From contig NC_051076.1 in assembly GCF_004664715.2 (NCBI RefSeq), positions 2,661,451 to 2,725,450 of the forward strand: a stretch of 64,000 bases of DNA, in the 5' to 3' direction. A model generated the notes under the pieces. It did not search any database and was not told where the DNA came from. It saw only the letters and a list, made by a program, of their open reading frames with translations. The position numbers and the translations under genes were made by a program. Source of the DNA: Peromyscus leucopus (lineage: Eukaryota > Chordata > Mammalia > Rodentia > Cricetidae). Positions 55,968 to 64,000 of this stretch are shown one piece after another. Each line of letters begins with the position of its first letter. Position 1 is the stretch's first letter.

Positions 55968-56447
55968 TGTAATGATTATTCTTGGTTGTCAGCTTGGCTG
56001 TATCTAGAATTAACTGAAACCTAAGTGGCTAGATATATGTGTGAGGAACTTATTTTCTTAATTAAATCATTTGAAGTGAAAACACTCACTTTTAATCAGG
56101 ATATTTTGAGATAGGGAGACACCTTTTTAATACAGATATTTTGAGCTGGGAGAATTCAACTTTAATCTGAATCACACCTTCTGCTGGCAGCACATAGAAA
56201 GGATGCAGAAGGAAGCTCTGGCATTACAACCTGCTTCTTCGGGATTCCAGCATTTACTGAAGAGCAACTTCCATGTCCAGCCTCACAGGCTGAACAGCTA
56301 CTGGATTCTTGGACCTTCTATTGGTATATTGCAATTTTTGGTGTACCACTTCTGTAAGCCATTCTAATAAACATATATTCATTCTATGTGTGTACGCACA
56401 TATATATTCTATATATTCTGTTCCTCTAGGGAACCCTGACTAACACA
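55968..56447 (+). mobile_element. Solo LTR inserted in a B1-like SINE
   Basis: This 480-bp unit runs TGTAATGATTATTC...CCCTGACTAACACA. It is flanked by CCCAA (55963-55967) and CCCAG (56448-56452), a 5-bp duplication with one mismatch, suggesting ERVL/MaLR integrase. Landmarks: CTAAGTGGCTAGATA, AAATCATTTGAAGTGAAAAC, AATCACACCTTCTGCTGGC, GTAAGCCATTCTAATAAACAT and TCTGTTCCTCTAGGGAACC. The flanking B1-like halves prove the insertion. Confidence 0.75.
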
Positions 56448-56540
56448 CCCAGGTAGGGTGGTCTTGAACCAATAGTGATTCTCCTGCCTCAGCTTCCTAA
56501 GTGCTGGTATTACAGGTGTGAGCCACCAAATCCGACTAAA
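56448..56540 (-). repeat. B1/PB1-like SINE, right piece
   Basis: GTGGTCTTGAACCAATAG, CCTGCCTCAGCTTCCTAAG and GTGCTGGTATTACAGGTGTG complete the element begun at 55889. Confidence 0.75.
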
Positions 56541-56636
56541 TTCCCTACTTTTAATAAAGTCTTATTATCCATGGTGCTGTAGCTCAGCACACCATATCCT
56601 AATAATGTCACTTTGACGCTGAGCACCGTGACCTAA

Positions 56637-56700
56637 ACAGATTGGAAGCTCTCAGAAGCAAGGACCCACTGACATATTGTCCTCTTGTCTCAGGCCAGAC
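56637..56700 (+). repeat. L2 3'-end fragment (tentative)
   Basis: CAGATTGGAAGCTCTCAGAAGCAAGGACCCACTGAC resembles GACTGTAAGCTCCTTGAGGGCAGGGACC. Confidence 0.4.
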
Positions 56701-57239
56701 TTTTTGTCCTTGAAACAATTCATAGAACTCAGAATTCTTCTTCAAATTAGATCCTATCTTTCTCAAAAGAAAGCTATAGAGCCCAGGAAGATGAATTATT
56801 CCTTCTTATTTCTTGTTTTGAGGACTGTTTACCCAGAGGAATCATGCCAGAGGGAGAAATGTTATGCAGAGACATCAAGAAGAATCTAAAGAGACAGGCC
56901 TTTCTAGGTTTCCTGCCTACCTAGCCCCTATAAAGTATATTATCATTAGATCACACCATTCCATCACATCATATTTAAACATACTTGTCTACTCTTGGTT
57001 AAATCTAAGCATAAAAATAACTTTCCTCGTGTATTTAGTTTTTATTTCTGAAGTGCTCACATCACAGAAAACTTTGATAAAGTAAATTTGTCATACTTTT
57101 CTCTTGTTAGTCTGTCTTTCGCTTTAAGGAAGATCATGATCTTTATGGTAGATGAGGAAAGCTTCTGTGGCCAGCCAGTGACACTAAAAGATCACATAGC
57201 TCCACATGTCACACATTTCCCATAGACTTCTTATTCTGG
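56701..57239. other. No feature seen
   Basis: Unrecognised; short frames only. Confidence 0.4.
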
Positions 57240-57375
57240 TAATACAGTCACGTAGATCCATTTGTCATATTATCTTGCAATGATTTGTTACCTATGTCTT
57301 TCTTCTTCCCCACTTAATACCCCAAGGAACAGGGGTTATAATTCACTGAACTTTCCATTCTTACCACCTTCATAT
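57240..57375 (+). repeat. L2/MIR3-like 3' fragment (tentative)
   Basis: CTTCTTCCCCACTTAATACCCCAAGGAACAGGGGTTATAATTCACTGAAC parallels the L2 ending (CTCCCCCACTAGACTGTAAGCTCC...GGGACCNTGTCTNATTCA). Confidence 0.4.
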
Positions 57376-58305
57376 AACATGTCTCTACGTCTAGAAAACA
57401 ACAGATGATAGGTAATGTTGGATAGTAAATATAAATGAAAGTATAAATTTGTGTAGCTCTTCATGGCATTGTGTAGGAAAACCAGGGAAGGAACAAACCT
57501 CAGGATATTTAAAACTGCTACAGAAAACAGGATTCAAAGCCTTATTGTCAAAGCAAATTAGGAATTTTCTTTTCAAATGAGTCTTTTAAATAAATACACT
57601 TGTTTTATTGGCTGGCCACCCACTCTCCACTTGTGTTACTCTTTAAATGTAAAAAGTTATTTGTCCTCAGAATGTTCTCTCTCTATTTATAGTGGAATGG
57701 TACACCAGTACACCACCTACAGATTACCTCCTACATAATCTATATGTAAGACAGTATTAATTTCTTGAAGTAAAATCTTTTTTATACAGTTTTTAAATAG
57801 CTCTAGATTGTTGTTAGAAAAGACTATTTTAGCCTGTACCAAGTCCATATATTATCAAAACAGATGATTCCCAGTGAAAAATAGCCATTATCTTTTGTAA
57901 AGGGACTTAAAGAAAATGTAGCCTGTGTTTCCCCCTTAAGCTGTGACAAATCATTGACTTGCTTGTATACCCATAGCAATATGGGACAAGATGATGTATG
58001 GAAGACTTGCGTTTTCTTCTTACTAAGATTAATACATGTCCCTCCCTGCTATCAAGACAACTGCTAAGATATTCGCCATGCCAAAAATACCTTCAAGTGT
58101 GTGGATAAAATGAGAAGTTACAGGTACTGAGCAGGTAAACCAAGGCCTCAGCATTTGTTTCTGAGGCACAAGTTCAGGAAAGCAGTGACACCAAAGTGCG
58201 AAGAAGAGAAGGGAACCACAGAGGTTAGGAAAAGCAGAACTGGGCCAGTTCAAGTAGGTAAGGGGCTTTGGTGCTTTCATGAAGCTGAATGGAGACAGAG
58301 CTTCG
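57376..58305. other. No feature seen
   Basis: Unrecognised. The 109-codon minus frame at 58029-58358 runs into the LTR at 58306 and is not credible as a gene. Confidence 0.4.
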
Positions 58306-58712
58306 GGTCTTACCTTAGGGTTACTGTTGCTGTGATGAAACACTATGACTAGAAGCAATTTGGAGAGAAAAGGGTTTATTTACTGTACACTTCCTCATTA
58401 CTGTTTATCATCAAAGGAAGTCAGGACATAAATTCAAACAGGGCAGGACACTGGAGGCAAGAGGTAATGTAGAGTCATGGAGGATTGCTGCTTAATGGCT
58501 TGCTCCTCAGTCTACTTTCTTATGGAAACCAAGAACACTAGCCCAGGGATGGCACCACCCACAATGGACTGAACCTTCCCCCATCAATAGCTAATTAAGA
58601 AAATACCCTATAGGGTTGCCTACAGCCTGATCTTATGGAGGCTTTTCTTAATTGATGGTCCCTCCTTTCAGATGACTTTAGCTTGTGTCAAGGTGACATG
58701 AAACCATCCAGT
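58306..58712 (-). mobile_element. MaLR-type LTR, minus strand (same family as 13.8 kb)
   Basis: The plus strand reads TTAGGGTTACTGTTGCTGTGATGAAACACTATGAC, AAAGGGTTTATT, CAGGGATGGCACCACCCACAATGG, TCTTATGGAGGCTTTTCTTAATTG and GACTTTAGCTTGTGTCAAGGTGACATG, the complement of the LTR family at 13839-14240. No clean 5-bp duplication was found. Confidence 0.8.
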
Positions 58713-61546
58713 ATGTGTCTAGCATGGAGTGGAGATCAATGCCATGATGGTTCACAGCACTCTGAGCCACACGTATGCTTTGCAAGAATGGCCGGAGCTG
58801 GATACAGGCTCTGAAGCGCCTCCAAACCTAGGGGTGGTTCTTATGCTGAGGATACTTATTTCCCAAAAAGAATGACCAATGTGAGCCCAAAACGAAAGGG
58901 ATAGTCTCCTATTTCTGGGCATCCTAATGAAGACAACATATAATGTAACCCTAAAATGGTAAAAGTCACTTCCCAAAATGAACTCAAGGATGTGTTTTAT
59001 ACCATCATAGGCAGACAGAAGCTTGTGAAGAATCTTATATTTCCAAAATCATAGGGTTTCTTTTTTGATTATTCATTTACTTAATGTGGGTTGTTTCTTC
59101 ATATTTGTTATGCTTTAAAGAAAGAGTAGAGCTGAAGACAGAGCTTAAGCCTTCTGGGAAGAGACCTTATATGGTATTCTCATGTAGTTTTGCTATTTCC
59201 AAGGCTCAAGGATAGAAGTAAGAGCAAGATTCATCACTAATGGAATATTTGTCTTAGTTCCTCATATGTTTTCTTTGATTCATCTTGTGTTCTGTTTTAA
59301 CACGTTGAGCTAAAACTATTTGGCTGCCTTTCAGGATAGAAGCAATTTAAGGACAGATGCTCAGTCTGTTCTGTTACATGGGCCACAGGTATAATAATTA
59401 ATCCAAGAGATCATCATCCTTTGTCAGGTCATCAAGGATGCTAAGTCATTGACCAGGTTTTTGTTTGGTTCCTTTTTTAAAATGAATTATTCTGAAAATA
59501 GGCAGAAGAGAGCTCTCTCTTGTCAGTGTTGTGTATATGAGGAGGAATATTGCCTGTTGGCACTCACCAGGATTTTTTCCCTCTGTATCTGAGGCTGGTT
59601 GCAGATTTGTAGGCCGAAACTAAGTCTCTAGGGGAAACCCAAGGTGTTGCATCCAGAGATATTGATAATTTAGTAGATAATGTTCTTTTTCTGAATGTCT
59701 AATGAAACCAGTGGGTTATGAAGAAACATCATTCTGCTGAGTCATAAAGACAAGTTCCTGGCTTATTACAGTTAAAAATTCATGAAGCATTTTCCAAAAA
59801 GCTATTGAAAATCCAACTCGGTTATATTCTTTCTCTGTGCATATTTAAATATTATCTGTATGACTAAAGACTATGAGAGAACTTCTTGTTTGTCAATATA
59901 TGCTGCTTCTGATAATCAGATATAAAGGACCTCGTTATGTGGTCATTGAATTAAGCTTAAAAATATAGGTATTGTGGATAACCAAACAATAAATACACTA
60001 TAAATGACAGCTAGCTTTATGATGCTTTCTACAGAGGCTGACAATTTGAAAACTGACACACCAAGATTTTCTTTCAAACATGGATAAACGTAACTGCCAG
60101 AGGGAGGCTGGAGACTACTGTCAGCTGCTGCTTCTACTGTCTGATGTTAATTCTTTTTAACATGAAGAGCATCAAACCAGGACAAAGAGGAATATAGACA
60201 GAGTAATAATTGATTGCCCAAATAATGAAAAATTCTCTATGTCCCACAACTAGCCCACATGTTGTAGATTTTTGAAACCAGCATCTGTAACCTTTCACTT
60301 TTGCTTGCAACCATGGTATCCTCAGAGATGTCATTGTTTTTCTTTTTACAAACTTGCCAGAATTGGAACATTTCCTTCTGTGCCGGTCATGCTGTTGGAA
60401 GAAAGGCATGGATCTTCAAGAACTCCTTTTTTTTCAAGATTCTAATGTCCTGTAGGTAAGAAAAATGCCTTCTCTTACTTTTCTAGGTTATTTGCCTAGT
60501 CTAAGAATTAGATTACTATAAAACAGAGTATAGAAGAAAACATTTTTAATTATATAGATATGCATGGAACAGACAAATACATGAGACTTGGGAAGCAACC
60601 AGGTGATGGACACACAGAATCACAACAGGAAGGAAAAGGAATTTCAGATATGGAGATATGAGAACTAACTACAAAAATGGGGAGGAAATTCATGAATAAA
60701 GTTTTTTTTTTTTTCCATGTAGAAGAGAATCTCAGACCATGCTTTCTTTCTGGTATAATCATCTTTACTAATGAAAACTTCCTTTTAAAATATGCATGCC
60801 TTTTACTAAAAGGTAAAACTTTGTACTATAGATAGTTGAGGGGAGGGGGAGAAACTTTTCTGTATTCATTGATCCCAGGTTGCTTAGTACCTTGATCTTG
60901 ACTTAGAGAGTCTACTTGTGGAGTACTTCCATGACTATGACCACAATATCCCTGAACCCAAGATCATGGGAAACTCAGTTAATCCTGCTGGTTTCTTTGA
61001 TATGTGGTTCTGACCTCTTGCTCTGAAATGGAGGAATGTAAACATCTATATCCTCTAGAAAACTGCAACAGTCATTGTCACAACATAGCATTGTTAACAA
61101 AGACGCTGCCCTTCTGAAACCTCTGAAAGGGATATTCTTTTTCTGAAGCCCCAGCTCCACCCTGAAAATCACACCAAGCCCTCCCGAGAACTATTAACAA
61201 TGGTCAGGAAGTATGACTCTGTTCTTACTTTATGTCTGACCTCTGTGCCCTTGACTAGTACCAGGAATATATTAGCCATATCCAGGGAGATGTAGAATTT
61301 TGTCTAAAGTATAAAAAAAAGTACAAAATCCTTCTAGAGATGAGTCTCCCCAAACACAAACATAGGTGAGGTGGTTCCTGAGAGAAAGAATAGTAACCCT
61401 TTGATAGAAAAATAAGCAATGGGTCCATAAAAGATAATAATAATTGGTACTCACTTTATTTCTCCACCCTTTTTTAAAAAAGAATATTTCAGTTTAACTC
61501 TCATGAACAAAACACAAATACTGAGAAAGATTCTAATTTCTTGTAC
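58713..61546. other. Unique DNA, no feature seen
   Basis: About 2.8 kb without a recognised transposon, one of the cleanest stretches in the window. Frames such as 60134-60409 (91 codons, minus) have no domain. A T13 run lies at 60702-60714. Confidence 0.45.
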
Positions 61547-61675
61547 ATTTTTAGAATGGAAAACTGAAATTCAGTAAGGCTAAATAACTCATTGAAGTCT
61601 CACCACTGAAAAATGGCTGAGCTGGTCAGAATCCAGGCATCTGTCTTCAAAGCTCAGAATTGTTCAGCCTCACTC
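61547..61675 (-). repeat. MIR fragment, minus strand
   Basis: TTTTTAGAATGGAAAACTGAAATTCAGTAAGGCTAAATAACTC, AAGTCTCACCACTGAAAAATGGCTGAGCTGG and CAGAATCCAGGCATCTGTC are the complement of a MIR with its core in place. Confidence 0.7.
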
Positions 61676-63154
61676 ATCACAAAGCATTTTGAAGCACATT
61701 GAGGGAGGCAGGTGTCACCCTGGGTTTAAGGGGCCAAGGAAGCTAAAGAGTGGAATCCAATTAATTAGTGAAGCTTCCTGCCCACCTGTGGTTCTGTCAA
61801 CTGTCACAGAAGAGCAAACACTGATCCCCCCCACACCCAGGCTTTTCCCTTGAGACCAGAGGAAGGCCTTTCGAGTATGATCCTGTGAACAATATCTTTG
61901 CAGGATAGGAGCACCAGGCAGAAGAATATTAGAAATGTTCCAAGTGTCTCTCAAGACACAGGAGACAAGAATAAATGCTTTCCCCAAGAAGTTGATCTCT
62001 CTTGCTTGGTCTTATTAATACACAGAGATATGGCCTTCTTAGTCAACAGAAAAATGCCCCTATTACTACATCAAATGTGTACTCCACTCCAAATTTGAAT
62101 AAAATGTTCATTTAAAAGATATTTCCCACTACATTCAAGAATGATAGCATGTAAAGCATTAGCTTCTAACATCTGTAAACTTAATCCCACATGACTATTT
62201 CTAGTTTCAATGGGTAAGAGAAGGCTCTAGTACAGCTACCGCCATTGTCATCAATAATATCTTATTCTGTCAGTTCTCAACTCTGAGTTTTCTGTATAAC
62301 TGTTTCCAACTCTGTGTCTTCTTGGAAGAAGCAGGTGTTAAGGACCAAGCCAAGAATCTGTAGTGGGACAACTGCATCTGTTTGGTGAGTGCAGCTCATC
62401 CTGACAGTAAGATCCTCTCATTTTGTCTCCTGTATTTGCTACCATTCTACTTGGCAGGTTTAAAGGGATAACATAGAGCTATCTGGACTTAGCAGAAAAC
62501 TCTTGCTTCTTTATTATTCCTATGTTCTCAAGTGAATCATATTTCTTTTTGAACTGAATGTTCACAGCCTATCAAACAATCTATGTTAATTTTATAAAAC
62601 TGATGGTATCCTCTCTATTTCTCTTGGGTCTGCCTACACAAGACAGAGAAAAGCAAACTAATGAATACGTTCTAATTTGAAAAGTTCTGTGTGGACAGAG
62701 AGATCTGTGGACAAAATAGGCACAGGAGGTGGGAAGGAGGGAGCAACCTGGTATAATCATGGAAGACTTCTCAGAGCAGAAGACTTAAAAGTGGAGATCA
62801 GTGGATGAGAAGGATAAAAAGTCAAGCAAGAAAGAGAATAAAATGGAATTCTGGGAGGGGTTTCAGGATGTGAGAGGTCCTTGCAGAGGTAGGGAGGACT
62901 AATCAGGAAACACTGATTAGAAGAGGAGAGACTAGAAGCCCACATTTGAGGTATATGTGAAACACTGAAGTGTAGATGTCACGTAGGCTAAAGATACACA
63001 AGATACAAAGAGTAAGGTCTTGATACAAGAGGAAGAGTAAGGAAAATAGTCAGGAACCAGGAGGAAACCAGTAAACATTTAAGAAAACACAGGGGTGTCT
63101 CTGACCAGGAAAGGGGGACAGAGAAGAAAGAAGCATACAATATCAAGCTATCAG
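61676..63154. other. No feature seen
   Basis: Unrecognised sequence. Purine-rich patches at 62800-62940 are not periodic. Confidence 0.4.
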
Positions 63155-64000
63155 AGTAGATGAAAGATTATGTATAGTAATCCCTCCATTTAAATTCAGT
63201 GAACTTTGAGGAAAAGGAAGTGGAAAGATTACAAGAGCTAGAGGGGATGGAAGACACCAAGGAAACAAGGCCTTCAAGACACAACAGGACTCACACACAT
63301 GTAAACTCACGGAGACATGCACAGGCACAGGGCCTGCACAGGTCTAAGCCAGAACAGGTCTCAGCACTGAGAGGGGAAGTGGACACAAACCCCTAGCCCT
63401 AAACCAGAAGCTATCTTCAACTAATAGACACTAGCAAAGGAAAAATTAGCTTTCTCCAATGAAATCTAACTGGATTTATGAACCACACTTAAGGGCAGGC
63501 CCCATACCCAGCAATACATTGCCAACACAAAAACAAACTCAGTGGTAGTTTTGGTAGTTTTTTTTTGTTGTTGTTGTTGTTTTGTTTTTTCTCACAGTGC
63601 TTTGTCTGAGCTATTTTTCCCCCTTACTAATATTTTGGTTATATATTATGTTTTCTGATTTTGCTTTTATGGGTTTTCTGTGTGGGGGAATGTGTGTGTC
63701 TTGATGTCTGTATGTGTTTCTTGTGCTTTTTTCTTTGTTTTTTTTCTATTTGTTTTGTCCTATTGTATGTTTCTTTTTATTTTATCTTATTATTATTTTG
63801 TTTAGTTACTCATTTTATTCAAGAGAGAGACAGAGAAAGACACAGAGACAGGCAGAGAGAAAGAGGGTGTGTATTTAAGCTGGTGGAGAGTTGGGAATGA
63901 TCTGGGTGGAGTTGGGGGAGGGGAACTGTAATAAGAATATAATGTATAAAATGATTTTCAATAAAAAAGGGATTCTATATAGTCAGCTAGGGAAAGGAAG
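63155..64000 (+). mobile_element. L1 (Lx-like) 3' UTR to poly(A) end
   Basis: GAGGGGATGGAAGACACCAAGGAAACAAGG, CACAGGGCCTGCACAGGTCTAAG, TGAGAGGGGAAGTGGACAC, CCAGAAGCTATCTTCAAC and AAGGGCAGGCCCCATACCCAG follow Lx 3' UTR order. They lead to a T-rich part (63550-63800), a GA-rich part (63821-63870), a G-rich tract (63903-63925) and TTTTCAATAAAAAAGG at about 63957-63972. ORF2 is absent, so the copy is 5' truncated. Confidence 0.85.

Overview
The window looks like mammalian, specifically rodent, nuclear DNA, and most likely a cricetid (vole, hamster or deer-mouse group). The grounds are SINEs of the B1, B3, B4, ID and B1-dID types, LTRs of the ORR1/MT (MaLR) type, Lx-like L1 3' UTRs, and a mys-type endogenous retrovirus LTR that I know mainly from cricetids. 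The species cannot be fixed from this sequence. Base composition is AT-rich and CpG-poor, with only one short CpG-richer patch at about 51.7 kb.

I find no convincing host protein-coding gene, tRNA, rRNA or CRISPR in 64 kb. All reading frames are short. Where a frame makes sense as protein it is a broken piece of L1 ORF2. The region reads as intergenic DNA or a large intron, and its history is one of layered transposon insertions.

Layout: 0-4.2 kb is a stack of a mys-type ERV 3' end, an ORR1-like LTR half and an L1 3' end. 4.2-5.1 kb holds a solo LTR with embedded B1-like units and an antisense L1 3' UTR. 5.1-9.1 kb is mostly unique DNA with one MaLR LTR. 9.1-10.95 kb is an antisense L1 3' end joined to an LTR-like unit. 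11.7-12.5 kb is an old MaLR remnant. 13.4-14.35 kb holds a pyrimidine tract, a CA array and a solo LTR. 17-18.35 kb has a B4, a MIR and a clean solo ERVK LTR. 21.4-25.5 kb has a perfect hairpin, a B1, a poly(A)-only insertion, an ID element and a MaLR provirus remnant. 26.7-30.3 kb has B3 elements and microsatellites. 30.5-36.9 kb is a nested L1 block that includes an LTR-in-L1. 37-43 kb is mostly unique DNA (possible conserved noncoding sequence) with B4, MIR and L1M fragments. 43.5-49.5 kb has a B4, a clean ORR1 solo LTR, an MLT1, a B1-dID and an L1 3' UTR with tandem repeats. 50-56.5 kb has a B3, a perfect hairpin, a CpG-rich LTR-like unit, an L1 3' UTR, MaLR LTRs, an L2 and a B1 split by an LTR. 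56.5-63.1 kb is mostly unique. 63.15-64 kb is another L1 3' UTR.

The most informative content is structural: target-site duplications, nested insertions that give relative ages, two perfect hairpins, and L1 3' UTRs with a shared tandem-repeat period near 212 bp. I saw no evidence for an undescribed gene system. Repeat family names come from recalled consensus features, not a database search, and are hedged accordingly.
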